A stretch of DNA of 64,000 nt. Source: an uncultured Prevotellaceae bacterium. Its GTDB lineage: Bacteria; Bacteroidota; Bacteroidia; Bacteroidales; Bacteroidaceae. Shown piece after piece: positions 8,163 through 17,900 of the stretch. Below the pieces are notes generated by a model. The model had not been told where the DNA came from, made no database searches, and was given only the letters and a program-made list of their open reading frames with translations. The stretch spans positions 32,862 to 96,861 of the forward strand of contig CACZVN010000005.1 in assembly GCA_902784615.1 (NCBI GenBank), in the 5' to 3' direction. How positions within the stretch are numbered: position 1 is the first letter of the stretch; every line of letters starts with the position of its first letter. The translations under genes were made by a program, and so were the position numbers.

Positions 8163-11100
8163 TTAGAATTTAATACTTGCACCTACAAGATATGTACGTG
8201 ATGGCGGGTAAAGACCTAGGTCAATACCGGAAGCCCAACCGCTACCACCTGCAGAGTTACCAACCTCAGGATCGAGACCAGTGTAACCAGTGAAGGTAAT
8301 CAGGTTCTGAGCCTGCACATAGAGACGGAGCTGCTGGAACGGACAACCCTTCCAGATGTTCTTGAAGTCATAACCGAGTGTGACGGTCTTGATCTTGAAG
8401 TAGTCAGCATCCTCCATATAACGGGTAGATACCCAGTTGGTGTTCTCACTACCAGTACTTGTAATGCGAGGCATGGTGTTAGAAGTACCTTCACCAGTCC
8501 AACGCTCCAGGATCGTGGTATCGTAGTTCTGGTAAGGAGCATCAGAGAATGAACGGTAAGACTTCAAGATCTGCTGACCAAATGCACCAGCACCGTTGAT
8601 AGCGAAGTCAAGACCCTTCCAAGAAAGACCGAGGTTGATACCAAGGGTAACATCGGGGTTAGGATTACCAATCTCATGGCGGTCGCAAGCGTCACCTTCT
8701 GCGTAGGTAATCACACCATCACCATTCCAGTCGTCCCAGATGCAGTCACCAGGCTGTGCGTTGTCAAGAACGGCCTTACCGGCATTACGTGCATCATCAA
8801 TCTGCTGCTGATTCTGCCAGATACCGCTGTAAGACATACCATAGAAGTAACCGATGGGGAAACCTTCCTCAGCACGGTAGCAATATTCAGTACCCTGTGA
8901 AAGCACACCGCTAGGACCGTTGATGCGTTTGTTGTCGTTAGCGATACGGGTTACCTCGTTCTTATTGGTAGCAAAGTTCACGCCGATGTTGTAGCTGAAG
9001 TCCTTACCGATGCGGTCGTTCCACGTGAGAGCGATCTCAATACCGGTGTTCTTCACGTCACCACCATTGATGGCAGCAGGGTTGGTACCGTTGATGGCAA
9101 CCTGCTGACCGCCGATCAACCAGTCCTTGGTGGTCTTCTTATACCAGTCGAAGGTCAAGCCCAGACGGCTGTTGAGGAAACGAGCGTCCAAACCGAAGTC
9201 TAACTGCTCAGAAGTTTCCCAAGTGAGGTCGGGGTTAGGAACGATGTTAGCATAAGCACCAGTATGAGGAGTACCACTGGTAGAAGTAAGCATATCAGAA
9301 CCGAACTTGTAACCGCTGTCGTTTGCGTCACCTGACAGAGCGATTGTTGCCAGATACTGGTACTTAGAGATACGGTTGTTACCGTTCTGACCCCAAGATG
9401 CGCGGATCTTCAAGAAGTCCATCCAACTCTTGGTGCCTGCCATGAATGACTCGTTGCTGACCACCCAACCTGCAGATACAGAGGGGAACAGACCCCAGCG
9501 CTTGCCGTCGGTGAAGACACTTGAACCATCATAACGCATGGTGAAGGTTGCCATATATTTCTCATTCCAGTCCCAAGTCAAACGACCGAACCAAGAAGCG
9601 AGATATTCCTCGTCATTGGGGCCACCTGTGAGACTGACGTCAGTAATATTTGCGAGTTTGAAGTTCGACAGGTATGCAGAATCCCAACTCTTCAATGTTG
9701 CGAGTTGCTCGCCCCACTGAACAGTGTTACCTCCACTAATGTTTTGACTCCAAGCAGTGCTCTGGAAGGACTGACCAACCATGGCGCTGATCTTATGACC
9801 CTTCAGGATAGGAAGATCGTAAGTCAAGGTGTTTTCAACAGACCATGATGTGTTCAACGAAGCGCTCTGGCTCACACTATAGGTAGTACTTGTGGCATTA
9901 CCATAACCAGAAGAGCGAGGCTCACCGTAGTTACGATATGCACCAGAATACCAGTTGTAGTTGAACTGAGAACGGAATCTCAGACCCTTGATAGGCTGAA
10001 TCGTCAGGAAAGCAGTAGCGTTTGAGCTGATGCCGCGGCTCTCTGCCTGAGAGTTGAAACCACCCTTGTCGAGGTTCTCCCAGGGGTTGCTGAACAGAGA
10101 AGAGTTCCAACCCTGACCATAGGTAACGTTACCCATGAAATCCTGATAAGTATAGATGTCACCATTGTCTGCGTATTGTGGCATGAGCGGACAAGTCTGG
10201 AGCAGGCTGTGGATATAGCTCCAATACATACCGTCCTCAGCCAGGTCGTGGCTCCTAGTATAACCAATAGAGATGTTCTCACCGATGGTGATCACATCGA
10301 AATCCTTAGCCTTCAGGAGCACGTGGTCGCTGTTGATACGGATTGTGTGGCGCTTGTAGTAAGATGCTTTGTCAGCACCCATGATACCTTCGTTACCAGT
10401 ATAGGTGTAAGACATAGCGAACTTACTGCGGTCTGTACCACCAGTCAGAGTCACAGAGTGGTTGTTCTGTAAGGCATTCTTGTTCTCGAATGCACCCCAC
10501 CAGTCAGTACCTTCCCAGCCATTATTTACCTTGGCGAGGATGTCAGCGGGAACGTAGCCAGCCCAGTCCATCTTCTGACCATTGACATTGAAAGAGTACT
10601 CGTCGATGATCGTCATGTACTGCTGAGCATTGAGGAGCTGGGGACGCTTATAAGCGTTAGACCAACCCATTGCACCATTGTAGCTGAGCTCGATCTTGCC
10701 AGCCTTACCCTGCTTGGTGGTTACCAGGATCACACCGTTAGCAGCACGTGAACCGTAGATGGCTGCTGATGCAGCATCCTTCAGCACGTCGATGCTCTCG
10801 ATGTCGTTCGGGTTAATACCGTCAAGGCTACCGCCCGATACACCGTCGATAACGTAAAGGGGCTGAGAGTCACCAGTGGTACCGATACCACGGATATAGA
10901 CCTTGTATCCCTTACCAGGCTGAGTAGAACTCTGGGTGATCTGTACACCAGGCGTGCTTGACTGCATGGCTTCCAGTGCGTTGGTGGTGTTCAGCTTGGC
11001 GATGTCCTCACCCTTTACCTGAACAGTAGCACCTGTCACCAGTTTCTTCTTCATCGTACCATAACCGATGACCACCACGTCGTTCAGCGTCGTGTTGTCC

Positions 11101-11399
11101 TCTTTCAGCGTGATAACGATGTCGCTCTTTCCAGCAACTTTAACTTCCTGGGTCTCATAACCCACATAAGAGATGATGAGAGTGGCGTTAGACGCAGCCT
11201 CTACGGAGAACTTACCGTCGAAATCGGTAATAGCGCCCTTCTGGCTACCCTGCACTTTCACAGTTGCACCGATGACCGGTTCGCCTGCTTCATCATTCAC
11301 TGTTCCTTTGACTTCGCTCTGAGCCATAGCTCCCAGAGGGAACAAACAGAGCAAGAACAGTGCCATTAATGGCTTTTGCAGTGATTTAAAATTCCACAT
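8163..11399 (-). CDS. SusC/RagA family TonB-dependent transporter
   Basis: A 1078-residue outer-membrane receptor with a signal peptide (ending PLGAMAQ). It has a carboxypeptidase-regulatory-like domain at about 30-115 (KGTVNDEAGEPVIGATVKVQG, TDFDGKFSV), then a TonB-box region (LNDVVVIGYGTMKKK) and plug domain (YVIDGVSGGSLDGINPNDIES, IYGSRAANGVILVTTK). A long beta-barrel ends in SRTYLVGASIKF with a terminal Phe. It imports oligosaccharides together with the SusD partner. First gene of the operon 11399-5495 and divergent from the GH31 operon across a 553-bp control region carrying four candidate regulator sites. Confidence 0.95.
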   Translation of the reverse strand: MWNFKSLQKPLMALFLLCLFPLGAMAQSEVKGTVNDEAGEPVIGATVKVQGSQKGAITDFDGKFSVEAASNATLIISYVGYETQEVKVAGKSDIVITLKEDNTTLNDVVVIGYGTMKKKLVTGATVQVKGEDIAKLNTTNALEAMQSSTPGVQITQSSTQPGKGYKVYIRGIGTTGDSQPLYVIDGVSGGSLDGINPNDIESIDVLKDAASAAIYGSRAANGVILVTTKQGKAGKIELSYNGAMGWSNAYKRPQLLNAQQYMTIIDEYSFNVNGQKMDWAGYVPADILAKVNNGWEGTDWWGAFENKNALQNNHSVTLTGGTDRSKFAMSYTYTGNEGIMGADKASYYKRHTIRINSDHVLLKAKDFDVITIGENISIGYTRSHDLAEDGMYWSYIHSLLQTCPLMPQYADNGDIYTYQDFMGNVTYGQGWNSSLFSNPWENLDKGGFNSQAESRGISSNATAFLTIQPIKGLRFRSQFNYNWYSGAYRNYGEPRSSGYGNATSTTYSVSQSASLNTSWSVENTLTYDLPILKGHKISAMVGQSFQSTAWSQNISGGNTVQWGEQLATLKSWDSAYLSNFKLANITDVSLTGGPNDEEYLASWFGRLTWDWNEKYMATFTMRYDGSSVFTDGKRWGLFPSVSAGWVVSNESFMAGTKSWMDFLKIRASWGQNGNNRISKYQYLATIALSGDANDSGYKFGSDMLTSTSGTPHTGAYANIVPNPDLTWETSEQLDFGLDARFLNSRLGLTFDWYKKTTKDWLIGGQQVAINGTNPAAINGGDVKNTGIEIALTWNDRIGKDFSYNIGVNFATNKNEVTRIANDNKRINGPSGVLSQGTEYCYRAEEGFPIGYFYGMSYSGIWQNQQQIDDARNAGKAVLDNAQPGDCIWDDWNGDGVITYAEGDACDRHEIGNPNPDVTLGINLGLSWKGLDFAINGAGAFGQQILKSYRSFSDAPYQNYDTTILERWTGEGTSNTMPRITSTGSENTNWVSTRYMEDADYFKIKTVTLGYDFKNIWKGCPFQQLRLYVQAQNLITFTGYTGLDPEVGNSAGGSGWASGIDLGLYPPSRTYLVGASIKF

Positions 11400-11612
11400 A
11401 ATTAATTAGTTAGGTAATTGAAATTAAAAATATTTGATAAAATCATATCCTTGTTTGTTAAAATAGCCTTAGGCCGTGGTTGAACGGCCGTTTGGTATCC
11501 TTGATGCGCAGGTGCCGAAAACCGGCGTTCCTCTCGCATCTTGATGCGGTATAAATTGTTTCATTTTAAGAGTTTGTTGTAGGTTTCGATTTCTTAAACA
11601 CTGTTTTTGTGT

Positions 11613-11719
11613 GCAAAAGTATAATAAATAGATTTTATACGTTTTGCAATTTGTTACAAATATTTTGCTAAAAGTAACATAACCCCCAAAATGTTACACT
11701 TTGGCGCACTTATGTTACA
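11613..11719 (-). promoter_or_regulatory. SusC promoter with four phased TGTTACA-like sites
   Basis: The minus-strand -7 box TACTTTTGC is at 11621-11613; no TTTG lies at the -33 position. Exactly 30 bp upstream is TGTTACA (11652-11658), then an inverted AGTAACA (11673-11679), then TGTTACA at 11692-11698 and 11713-11719. Centres are about 21, 19 and 21 bp apart. Interpreted as activator sites replacing the -33 box. Confidence 0.6.
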
Positions 11720-11864
11720 CTGGAAACAGCCGAAAGCCTTAAATAACTTTCCAAATCCGCCTGATTCACTTCGGCTTTTTGTGGCGGTATTTTAGCCCAC
11801 ATTTGGGCTGATGCGGACCGTGATCGCGTCGCGTCAGCTTCGAAAAATAGCGGGCTTTTTTCTT

Positions 11865-11932
11865 TGATACATTCGCCAAAGTATTTGCAACAAAAGGTAC
11901 GGGTGAATCTCGGACGAAATTCGTAACTTTGC
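11865..11932 (+). promoter_or_regulatory. GH31 operon promoter with two TGTTACA-like sites
   Basis: The -7 box TAACTTTGC is at 11924-11932, about 20 bp before the start at 11953, without a -33 TTTG. Upstream are TGATACA (11865-11871) and, inverted, TGCAACA (11886-11892). Each is one mismatch from TGTTACA, with centres 21 bp apart, and the nearer one is 31 bp from the -7 box. Confidence 0.5.
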
Positions 11933-11952
11933 GGCAACAAACTGAATTAGAA

Positions 11953-14286
11953 ATGAAAAGACTATTTTTACTGTTTTCTTTCCTACCTTTCCTGACTTTT
12001 CTGAAAGCTCAGGAGGTAAAGGTTGAATTCGTTACGCCTTCCATCATTCATGTCATAAAAGGTACGCCTACGAGGTCGCTTGTGGTGACGACCAAGCCGG
12101 AGTCTGTGAAACTGACGCGTCAAGGCCATACCACGTCAAGCGACGTGCTGACCGTGCGCCAGGATCCCAAGACGGGTGCCCTGACCTTCCTTACGGCTAA
12201 GGGCCAGGTGCTGCTGCGTGAAAAAGACTGCGATGTGGCAAAAGTGCGCCAGACCTTCCGCTTGGACAAGGATGAGGCGATCTATGGCCTCGGCACCATT
12301 CAAAATGGTAAGATGAACCGCCGCGGTGAGCATAAGCGCATGGAGCAGTCGAACCTTGAGGACTTCCAGAACGTCTTGCAGTCGATCAAAGGCTGGGGAC
12401 TTTACTGGGAGAACTATTCGCCCACGCAGTTCGACGACGATGCTAATGGCATGTCGTTCACCTCTGAGGCGGGTAAGGGCATCGACTATTATTTTATGTA
12501 TGGTGGCTCGGCTGATGGTGTGATTGCCCAAATGCGCTACTTGACGGGTGACGTGCCGATGTTCCCGTTGTGGACCTACGGCTACTGGCAGTCGAAGGAG
12601 CGTTATAAGACCGCTGCCGAGACGGAGAGCATCGTCGATCAGTACCGTGCTTTGCAGGTGCCCCTCGACGGCATCATCCAGGACTGGCAGTACTGGGGCT
12701 CGAACTATCTGTGGAACGCTATGGACTTCCTTTCGGAAGATTTTGCCACTGGGCCACAGCTGATTAATAATGTACACGCGAAGCATGCTCACTTCATGAT
12801 CTCTATCTGGGCCAGTTTCGGTCCCCAGACCCAGCAGTTCCGTGAACTCAACGAAAAGGGATTGCTCATGCCTTTCGCCACCTGGCCGCAGAGCGGACTT
12901 TCACATATCTGGCCCCCACGTATGGATTATCCCTCGGGTGTGAAGGTCTATGATGCCTTCAGTCCCGAGGCCCGTGATATCTACTGGAAATACCTGAAGA
13001 CTCTCTTCGACTACGGAACCGATGCCTGGTGGATGGATTCTACCGATCCCGATTTCTTCGATCCGAGAGAGTCTGACTATGAGCATCCCGTCTATGGCGG
13101 CACATGGCGCTCCCAGCGCAATGCCTTCCCCTTGGAAACGGTGCGCGGTATCTATCAGTCGCAACGAAAGGATTATCCGAACTCGTCGAAACGGGTCTTT
13201 ATCATGACGCGCTCCTCCTATGCCGGTCAGCAGCATTATGGCTCCAACATGTGGAGCGGCGACGTGAATTCGTCGTGGGACATGCTCCGTAAGCAGGTGC
13301 CTGCCGGATTGAGTTTCTCGCTGACGGGCAATCCCAATTTCAATACCGACATCGGCGGTTTCTTCTGTAACGCCTACAACACCATGGGGCCTGCCTCGGC
13401 ACCCCGTAATCCCCAGTTCCAGGAACTCTATGTGCGCTGGATGCAGTACGGGCTGTTCTGTCCTGTGTTCCGCAGTCACGGTGCCGATGCACCGCGTGAG
13501 ATCTGGCAATTCGGCAAGAAGGGCGAACCCGTCTATGATGCCATCGAACAGATGATCCGCCTGCGCTACCGTCTGATACCTTACTTATATAGTACAGCCT
13601 GGCAGGTCACCAGTAATAACGACAGTTACCTGCGTCCGCTGTTCTGCGATTTCGCCAGCGACAAACGTGTGTGGAACATGACCGACGAGTTCATGTTCGG
13701 CCGCAGTATTCTCGCCGTCCCCATCCTCGACCCGCAATACACTGAGGAGAAGATCATCCGTACCGATGCCATGACGGGTTGGGACAGGAATAATGCCGAC
13801 AGTCAAAAGGAAGAAACCGTTGTGGATTGGACGGCTACGAAGACGGCGGTGAAATATCTGCCGAAGGGCGCCATCTGGTACGACTTCTGGACAGGTCAGC
13901 GCTATCAGGGCGGCCGGGACATGACGCTTGAGACCCGCTTCGACCGTGTGCCGATGTTTGTACGGGCTGGCAGCATCCTGCCTCTCGGTCCTGAGATGCA
14001 GTACGTCGGTGAGCAGTCGTGGGACAACCTCGAACTGCGCCTCTACCCCGGTGCCGACGGACAGTTTACCCTCTATGAGGACGAGGGTGACAACTACAAC
14101 TATGAGCAGGGTGCTTACGCCACGATCGCCTTTACTTGGAACGACCGTGCCCGCACGCTCACTATTGGCGCCCGCCATGGCAACTACCCCGGCATGATCC
14201 TTAACCGTAAGTTCACCGTTACCCTGCCTGATGGCTCATCCCGTCAAGTGGATTATGACGGCCATGACATGACAATCAAACTGTAA
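11953..14286 (+). CDS. GH31 alpha-glycosidase, probably alpha-xylosidase
   Basis: 777 residues from the ATG at 11953. An ATG 24 bp upstream in frame is disfavoured because it overlaps the promoter -7 box. A signal peptide (FLPFLTFLKA-Q) sends it to the periplasm. The family-31 barrel is clear: nucleophile Asp362 in DAWWMDSTDP, acid/base Asp437 in NMWSGDVNSSW, and the FRSHG block near residue 505. A C-terminal beta domain with LYPGADGQFTLYEDEGD completes it. GH31 members of xylan loci in Bacteroidetes usually remove alpha-linked xylose from decorated arabinoxylan; alpha-glucosidase activity cannot be excluded. First gene of a three-gene operon, 15 bp before the next. Confidence 0.9.
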   Translation: MKRLFLLFSFLPFLTFLKAQEVKVEFVTPSIIHVIKGTPTRSLVVTTKPESVKLTRQGHTTSSDVLTVRQDPKTGALTFLTAKGQVLLREKDCDVAKVRQTFRLDKDEAIYGLGTIQNGKMNRRGEHKRMEQSNLEDFQNVLQSIKGWGLYWENYSPTQFDDDANGMSFTSEAGKGIDYYFMYGGSADGVIAQMRYLTGDVPMFPLWTYGYWQSKERYKTAAETESIVDQYRALQVPLDGIIQDWQYWGSNYLWNAMDFLSEDFATGPQLINNVHAKHAHFMISIWASFGPQTQQFRELNEKGLLMPFATWPQSGLSHIWPPRMDYPSGVKVYDAFSPEARDIYWKYLKTLFDYGTDAWWMDSTDPDFFDPRESDYEHPVYGGTWRSQRNAFPLETVRGIYQSQRKDYPNSSKRVFIMTRSSYAGQQHYGSNMWSGDVNSSWDMLRKQVPAGLSFSLTGNPNFNTDIGGFFCNAYNTMGPASAPRNPQFQELYVRWMQYGLFCPVFRSHGADAPREIWQFGKKGEPVYDAIEQMIRLRYRLIPYLYSTAWQVTSNNDSYLRPLFCDFASDKRVWNMTDEFMFGRSILAVPILDPQYTEEKIIRTDAMTGWDRNNADSQKEETVVDWTATKTAVKYLPKGAIWYDFWTGQRYQGGRDMTLETRFDRVPMFVRAGSILPLGPEMQYVGEQSWDNLELRLYPGADGQFTLYEDEGDNYNYEQGAYATIAFTWNDRARTLTIGARHGNYPGMILNRKFTVTLPDGSSRQVDYDGHDMTIKL

Positions 14287-14301
14287 TCAATAAACCGCTT
14301 A

Positions 14302-16395
14302 ATGAAAAAATTAATTCTATGTCTTTTCCTGTCTGTGCCGCTGATGGCGATGGCACAGAATCCGATCATCCGCGACCAGTTCGCGGCTGATCCTACCGCG
14401 CGTGTGTTTAATGACAAGGTGTATCTTTATCCGTCGCACGACATCTTCCCGCCCGAAGGACAGCGGCAGGACTGGTTCTGCATGGAGGATTACCATGTGT
14501 TCTCTTCTGAGAATCTCACCGACTGGACTGATCACGGTGTGATCGTCACCCAGAACAAAGTACCCTGGGTGCGCCCCAATTCCTACTCTATGTGGGCACC
14601 TGACTGTGTGGAGCGTAACGGCAAGTACTATTTCTATTTCCCCTCGGCTCCCAACGATGGCAGAGGCTTCGGTATCGGTGTGGCTATTGCAGACAGCCCA
14701 GAGGGTCCGTTTGTCCCTGAACCGGAGAATATCAAGGGCATCAATGGTATCGACCCGTGTGTGCTTCTGGCATCCGATGGCAACGCTTACATCTTCTGGG
14801 GTGCCGGTCGTTGCGCCAAACTGAAGGACAACATGAAGGAACTCGCCGACGATACCCCTTCGGAAACCGTCAAATGGGGTGACCGCGAGTTTGAGATGAA
14901 GGGTGTCAACTGCCTGAAAGGCCTGCCCAGCCGTCAGGCTGAGGGTCCGTTTGCCTTCGAGTACAACGGCAACTACTACCTCACCTATCCTTACGTCAGG
15001 GAGAATACCGAAGTCCTCGGTTACGCCATGAGTAAGAATCCGATGGGGCCCTACGAGTACAAGGGTCTGATTATGGCCGAGCACGATAACGGCTGTTGGA
15101 CCAACCATCACAGCATCATCAACTACAAGGGGCAGTGGTACCTGTTCTATCATCGCAACTGGTTCTCTCCGCGCGACGACAAGCGCCGCTCGGCCTGTAT
15201 TGAGAAACTGTTCTTCAATCCCGACGGTACCATTCAGGAGGTGAAGCCTACCCTGCGTGGTGTCGGTATCAATCAGGCTACCGAGAAGATCGAGATCGAC
15301 CGTTACAGTGCTGCCAGCGCTGACGTGACCACCCAACTTATCGACACCGTCAACACCTTCCGCAGTTACGAGGCTACGCTGCCCGCCAAGGGTAGTTGGC
15401 TCTGCTACAAGGACATAGACTTCAGTTGTCTCACCGATGGCTACTTCGTGATCTCTGCCAAGGCTACCGACAATACCGTCTTCTACGTACGTGAGAAGAG
15501 TGCCGACGGTAAGATCCTCGCCAAGGTTGAGATGACCGTGAAGCCTGAGACGCCTGCTGGCGCTCCCGCCATGTTCCGCCGTGACTTCAGCAACCAGTGG
15601 CTCACACTGACCGCTCCGCTGGAGTTTGTGCCGAAGGGCGTTTCTGACCTGGTGATCACCTGTGAGGGTGATGCCGCCGTCAGCGTCGATTGGATCCAGT
15701 TCAAGAACCGTCCCAAGTACTTCTCAGCCGTTACCACGCCGTCGGCTCAGCCCGATGAGAACGGCTTTATCCGTCGTTGGCTGCTTCTGGAGCCCATCGA
15801 CAAGCCCAATAGCGGCAATACCGTCTTCACAGACACCTATCTGCGTGAGCACTTCGGCATGCAGTACTTCAAGGGGCAGCAGACCATCGTTCCAAAGGAC
15901 GGTCAGAAAGTGAAGGTATCGTTTAAGCGCGAGGAAGTTCCCGCTGGCTTTGGACGTGGCTTCGGCCAGCCTCAGGAGCCTGCCCAGCCCAAAATCGTCA
16001 ATGTCAATCAGACACTCACTTGGCATGCCCTCGACAGCGAGAATTTCAACGTGAAGCTTTTCCGTTTCGCCGAGAAGTGGGGCCAGCAGGTGTATGGTGT
16101 GCTCTTCTGGGCCGTCACGGTCATCGACTGTGAGGAGGATTTCGAGAACGTCCGCCTGGCCGTCGGTTCCAACTCTGCCTCTATGTGGTGGCTCAACGGT
16201 GAAGAGGCCCTGTTGCTCTCTGGCGACCGCCGTATGGTGAAGGATGACGCCATGTCAGCGCGTCTCACCCTGAAGAAAGGCCGCAATATCCTGCGCGGTG
16301 CCATCATCAACGGCCCGGGCATGAGCGACTTCTGCGTCCGCTTCCTCGACGAGAAAGGTAATCCTGTAACGAACTATTCAATCAAAGCTCAATAA
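14302..16395 (+). CDS. GH43 glycosidase with CBM6-like module
   Basis: 697 residues with a signal peptide (VPLMAMA-Q). A five-bladed propeller of family 43 spans about 25-330, with all three acidic residues visible: Asp30 in FAADPTAR (base), Asp151 in GIDPCVLL (pKa modulator) and Glu214 in RQAEGPFAFEY (acid). Residues about 335-475 resemble a CBM6 jelly roll (ending VDWIQFKN). The last 200 residues form another beta-rich domain (MWWLNGEEALLL, LTLKKGRNILRGAII) that I do not recognise. Probable role: releasing arabinofuranose or xylose from xylan oligosaccharides in the periplasm. The next gene starts 2 bp after its stop. Confidence 0.88.
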   Translation: MKKLILCLFLSVPLMAMAQNPIIRDQFAADPTARVFNDKVYLYPSHDIFPPEGQRQDWFCMEDYHVFSSENLTDWTDHGVIVTQNKVPWVRPNSYSMWAPDCVERNGKYYFYFPSAPNDGRGFGIGVAIADSPEGPFVPEPENIKGINGIDPCVLLASDGNAYIFWGAGRCAKLKDNMKELADDTPSETVKWGDREFEMKGVNCLKGLPSRQAEGPFAFEYNGNYYLTYPYVRENTEVLGYAMSKNPMGPYEYKGLIMAEHDNGCWTNHHSIINYKGQWYLFYHRNWFSPRDDKRRSACIEKLFFNPDGTIQEVKPTLRGVGINQATEKIEIDRYSAASADVTTQLIDTVNTFRSYEATLPAKGSWLCYKDIDFSCLTDGYFVISAKATDNTVFYVREKSADGKILAKVEMTVKPETPAGAPAMFRRDFSNQWLTLTAPLEFVPKGVSDLVITCEGDAAVSVDWIQFKNRPKYFSAVTTPSAQPDENGFIRRWLLLEPIDKPNSGNTVFTDTYLREHFGMQYFKGQQTIVPKDGQKVKVSFKREEVPAGFGRGFGQPQEPAQPKIVNVNQTLTWHALDSENFNVKLFRFAEKWGQQVYGVLFWAVTVIDCEEDFENVRLAVGSNSASMWWLNGEEALLLSGDRRMVKDDAMSARLTLKKGRNILRGAIINGPGMSDFCVRFLDEKGNPVTNYSIKAQ

Positions 16396-16397
16396 TT

Positions 16398-17861
16398 ATG
16401 AAAACGAAATATCTGATAGGTTTATCCGCTATCCTTTATACATTATCCATTAGCCCTGTAAGGGCGCAAATAGGCGCACCCTATATCCACGACCCCTCGA
16501 CACTGGCCGAGTGCGAGGGTAAGTACTATACCTTCGGCACCGGTGGCGGCGGTCTCATCTCTGAAGACGGCTGGAGCTGGAACAGCGGCGCTGACCGTCC
16601 CGGTGGCGGTGCAGCTCCCGACGTGCTGAAGATCGGCGACCGTTACCTCTGCATCTATGGTGCCACGGGTGGTGGTCTCGGCGGTGGTCATGCCGGCCGT
16701 ATCCTCACGATGTGGAACAAGACCCTCGATCCGAAGTCGCCTGACTTCAAGTGGAGCGAGGCTGTCGAGGTGTGTTACTCCGACGGTATGGAGGATCAGG
16801 ACGCCATCGACCCGGGTCTGTTGCTCGATCCTACGACTGGTCGTCTGTGGGTGAGTTACGGTACGTATTTCGGCACCATCCGTCTCATCGAACTCGATCC
16901 TAAGACGGGCTTCCGTGTAAAGGGTAATAAGGAGAAGGATATCGCCATCGACTGTGAGGCCTCCGACCTGATGTACCGCGACGGCTGGTACTACCTGCTC
17001 GGTACGCACGGCACCTGCTGCGACGGCGTGAACTCTACCTATAATATTGTTGTAGGCCGCTCTAAGAGCGTTGAGGGTCCGTATCTCGACAACGTGGGCC
17101 GTGATATGTTCCACGGTGGTGGTAAGATGGTGATTGCTGCCGAAGAGCGTGCCTGTGGTGCCGGTCATTTCGGACGTTTCATCGTTGACGAGGGCGTCGA
17201 GGTGATGTCGTTCCACTGGGAAGCTGACTTCGAACTGAGCGGCCGTTCTACGCTTGCCGTCCGTCCGTTGGTGTGGAAGAACGGTTGGCCCGTGGCTGGT
17301 GACAACTTCAAGGGTGGCAACTTGGCCATTCTGAGTGAGCGTCGTGGCTATGCCCTCGAACTGGCCGTCGATTTCGTCCGTATGCAGCAGCAGCGTCAGG
17401 GCTGGTTCAACCGTAACCAGATGCAGGAGCCTGCCAAGCCCATCACCAACCAGACCTTAGACGAGGTGAAGGGTACATGGCCCGAGGGTGACATCCCCGC
17501 CCGCATCGGTGACTATATGTACCGTCCCCACCAGCGCTGGACCATCACGCCCGTCAATGAGGCAGGTGGCTATCTCAGCAATCCATACTTCAAGATCACC
17601 ATCGAGGGTACAGAGCGCGCCCTGGCTGCTACCGCTGATAAGGAGGTGACAACTGTTCCTGCCTATACGGGCGCTGACGAACAACTCTGGCGCATCGAAC
17701 AGCTCACCGACGGTACCTACCGCATCATGCCGAAGGCCATCCCCGGCATTGAAGGTACGAACACCATGTATTGCCTCTACTCTGCCGGTGATTCCACACC
17801 GACGCTCGCCAAGTACGACTTCTCGAGCGATAATTCCAAGTGGAACTTCCGCAACCATTAA
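16398..17861 (+). CDS. GH43-fold glycosidase with ricin-type lectin domain
   Basis: 487 residues with a signal peptide (SISPVRA-Q). The family-43 triad appears as Asp32 in YIHDPSTL, Asp138 in DAIDPGLLLD and Glu187 in IDCEASDLMYRDGWYYLL. The acid residue lies in CEAS-D rather than EGP, as in arabinanase-like subgroups. Gly-rich loops (GTGGGG, GATGGGLGGGHAG) line the presumed pocket. The C-terminal 130 residues read as a beta-trefoil (QLWRIEQLTDGTYRI). Substrate probably arabinan-like or arabinosyl side chains; subfamily unsure. The signal-peptide coding stretch is a degenerate 7-bp tandem repeat (16423-16457). Last gene of the operon, ending at a bidirectional terminator. Confidence 0.83.
   Translation: MKTKYLIGLSAILYTLSISPVRAQIGAPYIHDPSTLAECEGKYYTFGTGGGGLISEDGWSWNSGADRPGGGAAPDVLKIGDRYLCIYGATGGGLGGGHAGRILTMWNKTLDPKSPDFKWSEAVEVCYSDGMEDQDAIDPGLLLDPTTGRLWVSYGTYFGTIRLIELDPKTGFRVKGNKEKDIAIDCEASDLMYRDGWYYLLGTHGTCCDGVNSTYNIVVGRSKSVEGPYLDNVGRDMFHGGGKMVIAAEERACGAGHFGRFIVDEGVEVMSFHWEADFELSGRSTLAVRPLVWKNGWPVAGDNFKGGNLAILSERRGYALELAVDFVRMQQQRQGWFNRNQMQEPAKPITNQTLDEVKGTWPEGDIPARIGDYMYRPHQRWTITPVNEAGGYLSNPYFKITIEGTERALAATADKEVTTVPAYTGADEQLWRIEQLTDGTYRIMPKAIPGIEGTNTMYCLYSAGDSTPTLAKYDFSSDNSKWNFRNH
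16423..16457 (+). repeat. Five degenerate 7-bp units in GH43 signal peptide
   Basis: Consecutive units TATCCGC, TATCCTT, TATACAT, TATCCAT, TAGCCCT encode the hydrophobic core of the signal peptide (LSAILYTLSISP). One unit gained or lost would shift the frame. Confidence 0.75.
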
Positions 17862-17900
17862 AAAAATAAATCCTCGCCAATCGGCGAGGATTTATTTTTT
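17861..17900. terminator. Bidirectional terminator between GH43 and GH3
   Basis: A perfect 18-bp stem with loop AATC, A-rich on the left and T-rich on the right, lies between two convergent genes. It serves both and overlaps the stop codons of each by one or two bases. Confidence 0.93.

Larger units (their letters stand above)
11400..11952. promoter_or_regulatory. Divergent control region between SusC and GH31
   Basis: A 553-bp region without a credible gene; a 76-codon frame at 11710-11940 has no recognisable features. It holds the SusC promoter (11613-11621, minus) with an upstream half-site array (11652-11719), the GH31 promoter (11924-11932, plus) with its own two sites (11865-11892), and several short inverted repeats (for example AGCCCA-CATT-TGGGCT at 11794-11809). 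The part at 11400-11580 is the SusC leader; it contains a repeated CTTGATGCG word and a GGCCG/CGGCC inverted repeat of unknown role. Confidence 0.75.

Noticed and set aside
11710-11940. 76-codon minus-strand frame in the SusC/GH31 control region
   Set aside because: It lies across the GH31 promoter and operator-like sites, has no start-region signal and no recognisable motif.
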